Positions 1 to 8,726 of a stretch of DNA of 64,000 nucleotides are shown piece by piece; positions within the stretch are counted from its first letter, which is position 1; each line of letters starts with the position of its first letter. Under the pieces are notes generated by a model. The model was not told the origin of the DNA and did no database searches. It was given only the letters and a program-made list of their open reading frames with translations. This stretch comes from Corynebacterium curieae (lineage in GTDB: Bacteria; Actinomycetota; Actinomycetes; Mycobacteriales; Mycobacteriaceae), in NCBI RefSeq assembly GCF_027570035.1, contig NZ_JAKMUU010000001.1:310001-374000 (forward strand), given 5' to 3'. The position numbers and the translations under genes were made by a program.

Positions 1-1830
1 AATGCGGTCATTAATCTCGGTGCGCTCCTTGGCAGGAGTACCCGGGGTAAGCAGGTCAGTTGTGGGAACCGCGTAGTTCTCATTACCGAACTGGGCAGCA
101 GGAGCGGGAGCCGCGGACGACTCCGAAGCCGCGGCTGAATCGCCCGCTGACTCGGCAGCATCCACCTGTGCGCCGGTCGTGGCGTCACGCCCAGAGCGCT
201 CACGGAAGAGTTGGCGCGCCTTTTCGTGGGCAGACGAGACCGCATCAACACCACTTTCTACTGCGGAACCTGCAGCACCGGCTGCCGCTGCACCTGCCGC
301 ACCTGCGGCTCCTACGGAGGCAGATTTCGCTGCGCCACTTGCTGCACCCGCAACACCAGCAGCGCCGGCTGCAGCACCAGCGGCCGAGCCCATTATGGAG
401 CCGCTGGCGGTGTCTGCTGCAGTATTCGAGTGAGCAGCGCCAGCGCTAGAGCGGCGGGTAGTGCCCAAAACTCGGGTCGGCTCTGGTTCCGCAGCAGATG
501 GTTGAGCCGGAGCAGAAGCGGCGTCATTTACCACGGGAATCTCATCGGTATCGCCGATGTCGCGAGCGCTGGAGTCCTCGGCGACAGAGGAAACAGCCTG
601 ATACCCACCACGGGTGGGTGCGTTAAATGCTCGAGTTGCATTCTCTTGTTCGTCCCCGGCTGGGGACTCCACTGGATAGGAGGAACCGCGAGGAACGGGA
701 TCTTCATTGCGGCGTCGGAAAGCGCTGCGGCTCCCACCCCCATCCCGGCCGGAAGAGCGACGCTTGGTAGCAGGACGAGCCGGGCGCTCGCTACGCTCGC
801 GTCCTTCCGCAATATCATCAATATCGCCGGTGACGTGGCCGTAGAGGTCATCGTCTCCGTCCTCATAATAATCCTCATCAGAACCACCAAACCGGGAGAA
901 GGCAGCACTGATGGCCCCAGCTACTAGCTCATAGGCCTCGCGGATAGTAATACCCGTAACTAGCAAAGCGCCATAGATGATGACTAGGAAAAGCAGCGGT
1001 ACCGCAACGAAGGAAGTAAAAGCCGTTTCCAAAAGACCGCCGATGGCGTAGCCGATGACGCCACCTGCACCACCGGCACTATCCGGAGTAAAGCCCAACT
1101 CCGGAGTTCCGGCAAAAATGTGAATCAGGCTGAGCATTGCTAGGACAATGATGCTGGTTCCACCTACGATGCGTGGTTTAAAGTGCCCCGCTGGCCCAGA
1201 AATATCCATCATCAGGGCGATCGCTAGAGCTACCAGCGCCACGGGGAGCACCCAGGCGCCGGCACCAATGACGTAGCGAACAAGATTGCCCACCCAAGCG
1301 CCTACCTGACCGGCAACGCCAAACCATACAGTTGCTGCAAGCACAATGGAAATGCCAATAAGTACGAGAGCAACCGCGTCAGGGTTTTTCACCTGGATTC
1401 CACGCGATTCTGACTCGCCGACTGCCATGTCAGCAACGTCCCCTTCCGCAGCTACATCGCGAGCGCGAGTAACCTTGTTCTTTTTCTTCTTCTCCCCGCG
1501 TGCAGAAATTTCTTCCGGCTCCCTCGTCATCTCGTACTGCTCAGTGTCATTTGCATCTTCGCTCGGCTTGAGGCCAGCAACACCATGGCTTACGTCGCGA
1601 GCCATGTTGCCCATGCCGCGGGCCGTGGCACCAAATGCGGCCCCCAAGCCCTTGCCGACGGCCCGGAACGCACTGCCCGTACGCTCCTGCGAGGTCGCCG
1701 CAGCGCGCCGATGCGAGGACGTCATAGCCAAGGTTTCCGGCATGCCAGCACCAGACTGGCTACGGCCGGATGGCCGTGAACGGTTCGACTTTCGGCGCGT
1801 ACCGCGCGAAGAGGCATTTTTGACAGACAT
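1..1830 (-). CDS. ftsK: DNA translocase FtsK, N-terminal part (cut by window edge)
   Basis: Divisome DNA pump that clears chromosome termini from the closing septum. Only the first 610 codons are present; the gene runs off the left edge before the RecA-like motor and gamma domains. Residues 1-150 are basic then acidic and look cytoplasmic. Hydrophobic stretches near 151-170, 174-207, 220-239 and 255-291 form the FtsK-type four-helix anchor. The rest is a charged Pro/Ser linker with an almost pure Ala/Gly/Ser tract near residues 473-530. The ATG at 1830 has TAAAGT six bases upstream and no Shine-Dalgarno, suggesting a leaderless mRNA. Walker motifs lie outside the window, so the call rests on the anchor and on ftsK lying beside rnj-dapA in corynebacteria. 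Confidence 0.88.
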   Translation of the reverse strand, partial: MSVKNASSRGTRRKSNRSRPSGRSQSGAGMPETLAMTSSHRRAAATSQERTGSAFRAVGKGLGAAFGATARGMGNMARDVSHGVAGLKPSEDANDTEQYEMTREPEEISARGEKKKKNKVTRARDVAAEGDVADMAVGESESRGIQVKNPDAVALVLIGISIVLAATVWFGVAGQVGAWVGNLVRYVIGAGAWVLPVALVALAIALMMDISGPAGHFKPRIVGGTSIIVLAMLSLIHIFAGTPELGFTPDSAGGAGGVIGYAIGGLLETAFTSFVAVPLLFLVIIYGALLVTGITIREAYELVAGAISAAFSRFGGSDEDYYEDGDDDLYGHVTGDIDDIAEGRERSERPARPATKRRSSGRDGGGSRSAFRRRNEDPVPRGSSYPVESPAGDEQENATRAFNAPTRGGYQAVSSVAEDSSARDIGDTDEIPVVNDAASAPAQPSAAEPEPTRVLGTTRRSSAGAAHSNTAADTASGSIMGSAAGAAAGAAGVAGAASGAAKSASVGAAGAAGAAAAGAAGSAVESGVDAVSSAHEKARQLFRERSGRDATTGAQVDAAESAGDSAAASESSAAPAPAAQFGNENYAVPTTDLLTPGTPAKERTEINDRI

Positions 1831-1836
1831 GCCTCT

Positions 1837-1842
1837 ACTTTA
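1837..1842 (-). promoter_or_regulatory. Candidate -10 box of ftsK (leaderless)
   Basis: TAAAGT on the minus strand ends six bases before the ftsK ATG. It fits the corynebacterial TAnnnT -10 pattern at the spacing expected if transcription starts at the start codon. Confidence 0.45.
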
Positions 1843-1961
1843 ACCCGGCAACCTCACAATTCACATTAACCACACGCGTTGCGCGATGCGTCTGGAGATG
1901 CTTTCCAACGGCAATCCTTCCCGGTGGGGCCGATAATCGGCAGCCAACGCATAAATCAACC

Positions 1962-2585
1962 CTAAAGGGTTGACTTTGTTATTGCTGCTACATCTCCCTC
2001 GAGGGAAACTTCAGCAGCATCGCGCCCGAAGCACCAGAGGAGAAGTTCCCCAATCTCTCCGGTAACGCGGACCACAGCATCGCCCTTTTCTGCTACCTCG
2101 TGTTTATCCGCTGCCACAATTCGCGGCAGGCCTTCCGGCTGCAGAATCACTGGACGATCAGACTTGCGCAACGTCGCTTTAGCCAAGAGTTTTAGGTAGC
2201 CATGCATCTGCTGTTGAATCCGTGCCGAAAAGTCACGCGGCCCCTTGCCATTAGCTCGGCGAATGTCTTCATGGTGGACAAAGTGCTCCACAAGGTTCTG
2301 CTGTGCATCTACGAACCGAACCGGGCTATAAGAGGCCGGTCCCCTCCCCCAGTCATCTACAAGCTCATCGAAGTCTCGCGCCGCGACCTTTCGTGATTGC
2401 TTCTCGAGGTGGCCGGAAAATGCGTTCAAGAAGATTCCGGCGGCCGCATCCGGGCGATTCTCCCGCACCCACAGATGTACGGCAAGGTCACGAGTAGTCC
2501 AACCCTCACACAAGGTTGGGGCGTCGGGGCCAAGCTTATGAAATAGCGCTACCATCTTGGCACGCTCAGCCGAAGAAAAAGACAT
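1962..2585 (-). CDS. Mycothiol-dependent enzyme family protein (MDMPI N-terminal / DinB-like, TIGR03085 type)
   Basis: 207-residue protein of the DinB-like superfamily that includes mycothiol-dependent maleylpyruvate isomerase and mycothiol transferases. An early DLAVHLW segment and a central LVEHFVHHED segment supply the His/Glu residues that normally bind a metal in this fold. The substrate is unknown. An ATG twelve bases further upstream (2597) would add MLGL, but 2585 is preferred because TATGCT lies seven bases before it and gives a leaderless start. The start region overlaps the terminator-like hairpin that follows rnj. The family call is firm; the reaction is not. Confidence 0.75.
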   Translation of the reverse strand: MSFSSAERAKMVALFHKLGPDAPTLCEGWTTRDLAVHLWVRENRPDAAAGIFLNAFSGHLEKQSRKVAARDFDELVDDWGRGPASYSPVRFVDAQQNLVEHFVHHEDIRRANGKGPRDFSARIQQQMHGYLKLLAKATLRKSDRPVILQPEGLPRIVAADKHEVAEKGDAVVRVTGEIGELLLWCFGRDAAEVSLEGDVAAITKSTL

Positions 2586-2624
2586 AAGCCCCAGCATACC
2601 GATTTAGCTGGCATGCTGGGGCTT
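2586..2624 (-). terminator. Hairpin after rnj, overlapping the next gene's promoter
   Basis: Perfect 12-bp arms at 2586-2597 and 2613-2624 with a 15-base loop, 32 bases past the rnj stop on the minus strand. The 3' arm is followed by ATG and then a T-rich TCTTTTTCTT, which is itself the start of the downstream reading frame. The candidate -10 box of that gene (2593-2598) lies mostly inside the 3' arm. Confidence 0.7.
2593..2598 (-). promoter_or_regulatory. Candidate -10 box deciding the start at 2585
   Basis: TATGCT on the minus strand, seven bases before ATG 2585. It fits TAnnnT and argues against the upstream ATG at 2597, which lies within the hexamer itself. Confidence 0.5.
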
Positions 2625-2655
2625 CGTCTCACTTAGTGTGAGGCTACCTCGCTAG

Positions 2656-4806
2656 TTACAGGGACTCACGAGAGGCATCAACGTCCTCATCATCGGTGAC
2701 CAAAGGTCCGGAGTTGGTCGGCACAATGGTCGGCAAGATGACTGGTTCGCGCTTGTACTTCGAATCCATGAGCTTGGCGACCTTGCGGCGCAGCTTCTGC
2801 ACCATGCGGTAGGTATCATTCTCGCCCTCTGCGGCCAGATCGTTCATGGTGTTTTCCACCATCTCCGCAACCTCCGGCACGATGCCGCGGTCATCATCGG
2901 AGAATCCCGTGGTAGATACCGTTGGATGCTCTAGCAGGCGCGAGGTGCGGTTATCAATCACACAGGTGATAGATACTACGCCGCCGGTTCCCAGGTTGGT
3001 ACGGTCAGCCAAGGTATCCGCATCCACATCGCCCATAGAAACGCCATCAACGTACAGGTTGCCCACCTGCATCTGACCAACAACCTGGGCGCGACCCTTG
3101 CGCAGGTCTACGACAACGCCATTTTGTGCCAGCACCGTACGGTCGCGGTCCACACCGGTGGAGATGGCCAATTCCTTATTGGCGCGTAGGTGACGCCATT
3201 CGCCGTGGACAGGCATGGCGTTGAGCGGACGTGCGGCGTTGTACAGGAAGAGCAGCTCGCCGGCATAACCGTGGCCGGAAGCGTGCACCTTTACGTCCTG
3301 GTTAGTAATGACGTTGGCACCGATCTGGGACAGCATATTGATGACGCCGTAGACGGCTTCCTCGTTGCCCGGAATGAGCGAGGAGGAGAAGATAATGGTA
3401 TCTCCATCGCGCACGGTGATCTGACGATGCTCACGGCGCGCCATGCGGGACAAGGCGGCCATCGGCTCACCCTGTGTTCCGGTGGTAATCAGCATGGTCT
3501 TGTGCGGAGCCATCTTGGCAGCCTCATCGATGGGGATGATCGTGCCGCGTGGGACCTTCAAGAAGCCCATCTTTTCCGCGATTTCCATGTTGCGCATCAT
3601 CGAGCGGCCATTAAAAGCCACCTTGCGGCCGTTTGCCACAGCAGCGTCGATGGCGGCCTGAACGCGGTAGACGTTGGAGGCGAAAGAAGCCAAGATTACG
3701 CGCTGCTTAGCGCCAGCTACAAGGCGCTTGAAGTTGGCCGGAATGTCACCTTCGGAGGCAGATACACCAGGCACAGTGGCATTCGTGGAATCGCACAGCA
3801 TGAGGTCAACGCCCTCGTCACCATAACGGGACAATGCCGGCAAATCTGTCGGGCGGTTATCCAGCGGGGTCTGATCCAGCTTGATATCACCGGTATGAAT
3901 GATATTGCCGGCAGGCGTGCCCAACATGATGCCCAAAGCATCCGGCACCGAGTGGTTTACTGCCCAGAAGCGGACGCGGAATGGTCCGTATGTTACGTCG
4001 GATTTTTCATTAACCTCGACGAACTTCGGCTTTTGGCGGTGCTCCTTACACTTCGCAGCAATCAACGCGATAGTGAAACGAGAGGCAACGATCGGGATAT
4101 CCGGGCGCAGCTTGAGCAGCCATGGGATAGCACCAATGTGATCCTCGTGAGCGTGAGTAACAACGAGAGCCTTGACCTTGTGGATCTTTTTTTCGATCGG
4201 GCCGAAGTCCGGCAGGATGAGGTCCACGCCTGGCTCCCCGGAGGACGGGAAAAGCACGCCACAGTCGATGATGATGAGGTCATCACCGTACTCAAAGACC
4301 GTCATATTTCGGCCGATCTCCGAGATACCGCCCAAAGCATAGATGCGCAAGGCATCCTTCGGCTGCTTTGGCGGTTCTGGCAGGCGCTTGGTCAGATCCG
4401 CGCCCTGCATGGATTTGGGCACATTGCGGCGGCCACGATTATTACGGCCGCGGCCCTTGCCATTTCCGTTCTTACCGTTGCCATTCTTATTATTTCCACC
4501 GTGGTGATTGTTCCCACCGTGGTTGTTGCCATTGCCGTTGCCATTTCCACCACGGCCACGGCCGCGGCTGCCACGGGAACGGGAGCGGCGGTTGTTGCCG
4601 CCACCATCGTAGTGGTTATCGGAAGAGTTCTTCTTGCCAGAGTTGTCCTTTTCGCCCTGTGCGGAATTATCAGAGGTCGAATTGCCAGCATCGCTCGCTG
4701 GTGCTTGGAAAACTGGCGAAGCCGCCTCGTTGGAGGCGGTTTCGTTTTCCGCCGGTGGGCCCGCCTTGCGGGTCACCTTGCGGGAACGGTTACGGGGTTC
4801 ATTCAT
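2656..4806 (-). CDS. rnj: Ribonuclease J
   Basis: Metallo-beta-lactamase/beta-CASP ribonuclease with 5'-3' exo- and endonuclease roles in mRNA decay and rRNA maturation. The HxHxDH zinc motif is at residues 218-223 (HAHEDH). Further metal-binding and beta-CASP segments follow, including HTGD, CDSTNA and the late HASGH. At 716 residues it is longer than the usual 550-600 because of a disordered N-terminal extension: residues 60-128 are mostly Asn, Gly, His, Lys and Arg, with NGNG-type repeats and RG clusters likely to contact RNA or partner proteins. The start lies two bases after the dapA stop codon on the minus strand, so it is co-transcribed with dapA. Confidence 0.96.
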   Translation of the reverse strand: MNEPRNRSRKVTRKAGPPAENETASNEAASPVFQAPASDAGNSTSDNSAQGEKDNSGKKNSSDNHYDGGGNNRRSRSRGSRGRGRGGNGNGNGNNHGGNNHHGGNNKNGNGKNGNGKGRGRNNRGRRNVPKSMQGADLTKRLPEPPKQPKDALRIYALGGISEIGRNMTVFEYGDDLIIIDCGVLFPSSGEPGVDLILPDFGPIEKKIHKVKALVVTHAHEDHIGAIPWLLKLRPDIPIVASRFTIALIAAKCKEHRQKPKFVEVNEKSDVTYGPFRVRFWAVNHSVPDALGIMLGTPAGNIIHTGDIKLDQTPLDNRPTDLPALSRYGDEGVDLMLCDSTNATVPGVSASEGDIPANFKRLVAGAKQRVILASFASNVYRVQAAIDAAVANGRKVAFNGRSMMRNMEIAEKMGFLKVPRGTIIPIDEAAKMAPHKTMLITTGTQGEPMAALSRMARREHRQITVRDGDTIIFSSSLIPGNEEAVYGVINMLSQIGANVITNQDVKVHASGHGYAGELLFLYNAARPLNAMPVHGEWRHLRANKELAISTGVDRDRTVLAQNGVVVDLRKGRAQVVGQMQVGNLYVDGVSMGDVDADTLADRTNLGTGGVVSITCVIDNRTSRLLEHPTVSTTGFSDDDRGIVPEVAEMVENTMNDLAAEGENDTYRMVQKLRRKVAKLMDSKYKREPVILPTIVPTNSGPLVTDDEDVDASRESL

Positions 4807-4808
4807 TC

Positions 4809-5717
4809 TTAGAGGACTCCAGATTGTTCCAGATCACGGCGAAGTACCTCGCGTTCCTCTTCGCTCGCGGCGGTTACGGGAAGACGGGTATCGCCAACTT
4901 CGATGCCCTGCAGGCGCAGGGCTTCCTTTGCAAATGTCGCTCCGCCCAACCGTGCCTGTGCATGGGTAAGCGGAAGAAGCGTAGTGACGTTGATTTCTCG
5001 GGCGCGAGCCATATCACCCGCGTCGAATGCTTCATAAAGTTCTGCCAAGGCACGCGGTGCAACATGGCCGATGACGGAAATGAAACCAGAGGCGCCGAGG
5101 GAAAGCCACGGCAGGTTAATTGGGTCGTCACCGGAATACCAGGCCAAACCGGTTTCTTGGATGAGTTCTGCTGCCGCAGGAAGGTCGCCCTTAGCGTCCT
5201 TCACGGCTTGGATGTTCGGCAAATCCGCAAGGCGGCGGAGAGTATCCGGCGCTACTGGGATGCCCGAGCGGCCAGGGATGTCATAGACACAGATCGGTAG
5301 ATCCGTGGCCTGAGCAATCGCTGCAAAGTGCTCGTAAACGCCCTGTTGAGAAGGCTTTGAGTAGTAAGGAGTAACCACCAAAAGACTATCGGCGCCCGCC
5401 TCAGCGGTAGCCTTAGCCAATTTAATGGAGGCAGCGGTGTCATTCGTTCCGGCACCGGCACAAAGCTTTGCGCGGTCTCCTACTTCTTCCTTTACGGCTT
5501 TGAGCAGCTCCAGCTTCTCTTCTACCGACGTTGTCGGTGACTCGCCCGTGGTTCCACCAAGGATGAGCGAATCAACGCCATTGTCAACGAGATGAGCTGC
5601 TAGGCGACGACCTGCGGCAACGTCCAGTGCACCGTCACGATCAAAAGGGGTGACCATGGCGACACCGATGCGCCCAAAGGTGTCGACGCCAGTCTTTGCT
5701 GTCATACCTGTGCTCAT
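4809..5717 (-). CDS. dapA: 4-hydroxy-tetrahydrodipicolinate synthase
   Basis: Condenses pyruvate with aspartate semialdehyde, the first committed step to diaminopimelate and lysine. It is a TIM-barrel lyase of 302 residues. The substrate-binding GGTTGE is near residue 60, the catalytic tyrosine in VTPYY, and the Schiff-base lysine in the AVKDAKGD segment. The chosen ATG (5717) has TAATCT eight bases upstream; a TTG at 5726 would lie inside that hexamer. It is followed after two bases by rnj. Upstream come thyX and dapB on the same strand. Confidence 0.97.
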   Translation of the reverse strand: MSTGMTAKTGVDTFGRIGVAMVTPFDRDGALDVAAGRRLAAHLVDNGVDSLILGGTTGESPTTSVEEKLELLKAVKEEVGDRAKLCAGAGTNDTAASIKLAKATAEAGADSLLVVTPYYSKPSQQGVYEHFAAIAQATDLPICVYDIPGRSGIPVAPDTLRRLADLPNIQAVKDAKGDLPAAAELIQETGLAWYSGDDPINLPWLSLGASGFISVIGHVAPRALAELYEAFDAGDMARAREINVTTLLPLTHAQARLGGATFAKEALRLQGIEVGDTRLPVTAASEEEREVLRRDLEQSGVL

Positions 5718-5725
5718 AGCCGTCA

Positions 5726-5731
5726 AGATTA
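5726..5731 (-). promoter_or_regulatory. Candidate -10 box of dapA
   Basis: TAATCT on the minus strand, eight bases before ATG 5717. If used it gives dapA-rnj a promoter separate from dapB-thyX and selects 5717 over the upstream TTG. Confidence 0.45.
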
Positions 5732-5773
5732 CCCTTTTGGCTACCTTTTAGCCGCATCGGGGTACCGCGCGTG

Positions 5774-6520
5774 TTAGGCGTAGGGGCTTGCTGCCATCTG
5801 CGTGCCGTCGGCAAGCGTGGTGATATTAAAGTCATCAAAGAGAACGGGGGCGGTACCTTGCAGCAATTTTAGGCACTCCACCGCTACGTGGCGCAGCTCT
5901 TCGTCGGCCTGCTCAGCCGCACGGGCACCGATAAAGTGCCGCCACGCGCGATAGTTGCCAGTGACAATGATGCGGGTCTCTGTTGCATTGGGAAGCACCG
6001 CACGAGCCGCCTGACGGGCCTGCTTTTTACGCAGGAGCGCGTTCGGCTCATCTAGTTTCTCCTCAAGCGCATCGAGCAGCTCATCGTAGACAAAACGCGT
6101 CTCATCGACGGCCTGCATTACCAATCGGCTGAGCTGTTCGTCCTCCGTAACCAGTTTGGGAAGAACCACTTCAGTTTCGTCTGGGTGGACAAAACGCTGT
6201 GAGAGCTGCGAGAAAGAAAAATGCCGGTGCCGCACGAGCTCATGGCTAGCCGAGCGTGACAGGCCTTTAATGTACATCGTGGCTGTGGCATGTTCTAGCA
6301 GCGCGGTGTGGCCTACCTCCATGATGTGATGCAGGTAGGCTTCATTCGTTGCTGTGCGTGGGTTCGGTTTATCAAAAGACTCGTAGCACGCCCTTCCCGC
6401 AAACTCGACGAGCGCTTCCCCATCGGAAGCCGAGTCATCCGCGCGCCAGTCCACTCCCTTGGGAGCATGAAACTGTGTTGCGGCAATGAGCTGAATATCT
6501 AGCTCACTTGCTTTAGCCAT
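5774..6520 (-). CDS. thyX: Flavin-dependent thymidylate synthase
   Basis: Makes dTMP from dUMP using FAD, NADPH and methylenetetrahydrofolate. The ThyX signature RHR-X7-S is present as [11 protein letters not shown] in the first half, and the C-terminal part carries the usual RIIVTGNYR and RHF elements. At 248 residues it has typical actinobacterial length. It starts three bases after the dapB stop, so it is translated from the same mRNA. Its place between dapB and dapA is the standard corynebacterial arrangement. Confidence 0.97.
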   Translation of the reverse strand: MAKASELDIQLIAATQFHAPKGVDWRADDSASDGEALVEFAGRACYESFDKPNPRTATNEAYLHHIMEVGHTALLEHATATMYIKGLSRSASHELVRHRHFSFSQLSQRFVHPDETEVVLPKLVTEDEQLSRLVMQAVDETRFVYDELLDALEEKLDEPNALLRKKQARQAARAVLPNATETRIIVTGNYRAWRHFIGARAAEQADEELRHVAVECLKLLQGTAPVLFDDFNITTLADGTQMAASPYA

Positions 6521-6523
6521 AGC

Positions 6524-7315
<792 letters not shown>

Positions 7316-7393
7316 CTAACGCGCATAGGAACCACGCAATTCCTAGCCTGCCGGAAAGTACCTGCGGCCTTCGACGGTGCGCTGCGTTCTCAC

Positions 7394-7399
7394 TAGGAT
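7394..7399 (+). promoter_or_regulatory. Candidate -10 box of the VOC gene
   Basis: TAGGAT ends seven bases before ATG 7407, pointing to a leaderless start there rather than at the in-frame ATG 7398 or GTG 7401. Confidence 0.5.
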
Positions 7400-7406
7400 G
7401 GTGAGC

Positions 7407-7796
7407 ATGCAGATATATATTGCTTCCGTTCCCGTCGATGATGTTGCACGCGCCCACGATTTTTACGTCAACACCCTCGGATTTCGCGTCAAGGACGACG
7501 TGACCAATGGTGATTTCTGCTGGCTCACCGTCACTAATGCCGAAGGCGAAGGAAATACCGAACTCCTCTTGGAACCTAAGGGCCATCCCGCCGCAAAAGA
7601 CTATGCCGCAGCTCTAAAAGCCAATGGAATTCCGGCCACCCAATTCCTTTCTACCGACGTAGAAAAAGAGTATAAGGAGCTTATCGACAAAGGCGTGCGC
7701 TTTACTATGGAGCCTACCGATGTTGGCCCCTCTATCATTGCGGTCTTCGACGACACCGTGGGAAACCTCATTCAACTTGTCCAACTGAAGAAGTAG
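7407..7796 (+). CDS. VOC-superfamily (glyoxalase/bleomycin-resistance-like) protein
   Basis: 129-residue single vicinal-oxygen-chelate unit made of two beta-alpha-beta-beta-beta halves: first VDDVARAHDFYVNTLGF, then VEKEYKELIDKGVRF, ending in DTVGNLIQLVQL. The E/Q/H metal ligands cannot all be assigned by eye, so this may be an enzyme, a binding protein or an antibiotic-sequestering protein. Upstream in-frame starts exist at 7377, 7398 and 7401; 7407 is chosen because the homology begins with MQIYIASVPV and TAGGAT lies seven bases before it. It stands alone, divergent from dapB. Confidence 0.8.
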   Translation: MQIYIASVPVDDVARAHDFYVNTLGFRVKDDVTNGDFCWLTVTNAEGEGNTELLLEPKGHPAAKDYAAALKANGIPATQFLSTDVEKEYKELIDKGVRFTMEPTDVGPSIIAVFDDTVGNLIQLVQLKK

Positions 7797-7915
7797 CTGC
7801 ACCCTCACTGCGAGAGATACTGCACCCCATCAGTTAACAATTGCATCACTTCTTAATCCGCGTCCCATCCACCCCAGTAGAATGGGGTTACAACGCGGTA
7901 GCAACCAAGGAAGTG

Positions 7916-8623
7916 ATGAATATTCCTCGCTCTAACATCTCTCGCATAATTGCCGTGGTCTCCAGCGCAGGATGCGCACTAGCACTCGCAGCTTGTGCCA
8001 ATGAGGGTAGTGAACGGGAAGACGCGCCTGCATTTGATGAAGCGCAGTCCACTACCGAGCACTCGGCTGCTCTGACAAGCTCTGCTGCACCCACGACTTC
8101 CTCTTCCGGCCCGCAGAGCACTTCAGCTGCCCACGAAAAGCAGCAGAAACTTCCACATAGCCCAGCCCCAGCCGCCTTTGCCGGCATGGGCACCGCCTCA
8201 CTGGAGGATCAGCAGCACATGCCGCAAGGAGGAGGAAACCTCGTCCCAACCGGTGTGCGGGTAGGCGCTCATGATGGGTTTACCCGAGTCGTTATCGACT
8301 TGGATGGAGAGGGCGCACCGGGGTGGTTTACCTCCTTTACCGATAGGCCTGTACAGCAGGCTTCCGGCAAGGCAGTCGAGGTTCAAGGAAATGCCTTCCT
8401 CAACCTGGGTATCGAGGGGACCCCGTGGCCTTCTACCCCTGAACTAAAGGAAAAGTTCATGGAGCCAGGGGCCACGCCTGGCGCCGGGGTAGTTAGCGAA
8501 GTCAACTACACCACAACTTTTGAGGCACAAACGCAGCTCATCATCGGATTAGAGAAAAAGACTCTCTACTCTGTGACCTACCTCCAAGACCCCTCACGCT
8601 TAGTAATCGATTTCCAAAACTAA
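7916..8623 (+). CDS. AMIN-like domain lipoprotein
   Basis: 235-residue predicted lipoprotein. A signal segment ends in the lipobox LAAC near residue 27, followed by a Ser/Thr/Ala/Pro linker to about residue 100. The C-terminal half (GVRVGAHDGFTRVVIDLDG through DPSRLVIDF) resembles the AMIN-like beta domain of actinobacterial envelope proteins. A cell-envelope role is inferred from topology only. ATG 7916 is chosen because AAGGAAG precedes it and the signal peptide starts there; the open frame extends back to 7841 without a signal sequence. A shared terminator lies between it and pnp. Confidence 0.75.
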   Translation: MNIPRSNISRIIAVVSSAGCALALAACANEGSEREDAPAFDEAQSTTEHSAALTSSAAPTTSSSGPQSTSAAHEKQQKLPHSPAPAAFAGMGTASLEDQQHMPQGGGNLVPTGVRVGAHDGFTRVVIDLDGEGAPGWFTSFTDRPVQQASGKAVEVQGNAFLNLGIEGTPWPSTPELKEKFMEPGATPGAGVVSEVNYTTTFEAQTQLIIGLEKKTLYSVTYLQDPSRLVIDFQN

Positions 8624-8660
8624 ACCTCTCAGAAACTCTCCATAAACAGCGTCAGCGCTA

Positions 8661-8708
8661 AAAAGGGCCTTGCTCGCCAGCAGAGGAGCTGGCGAGCAAG
8701 GCCCTTTT
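8661..8708. terminator. Bidirectional terminator between the AMIN-like gene and pnp
   Basis: Perfect 21-bp arms (8661-8681 and 8688-8708) with a six-base loop. A-rich and T-rich flanks make it work for either strand. It separates convergent genes. Confidence 0.92.
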
Positions 8709-8726
8709 CTTGGGGGCGCCTAAGAT

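Noticed and set aside
60..927. Several open frames on the plus strand at the left edge
   Set aside because: Shadows of the ftsK linker, which is the true minus-strand gene running off the window.
1346..1843. 165-codon open frame on the plus strand
   Set aside because: Antisense to the ftsK membrane-anchor region; no ribosome-binding site and no recognisable domain.
3190..4812. 540-codon open frame on the plus strand
   Set aside because: Lies wholly antisense to rnj; the product is low-complexity with no domain, while the opposite strand codes a complete RNase J.
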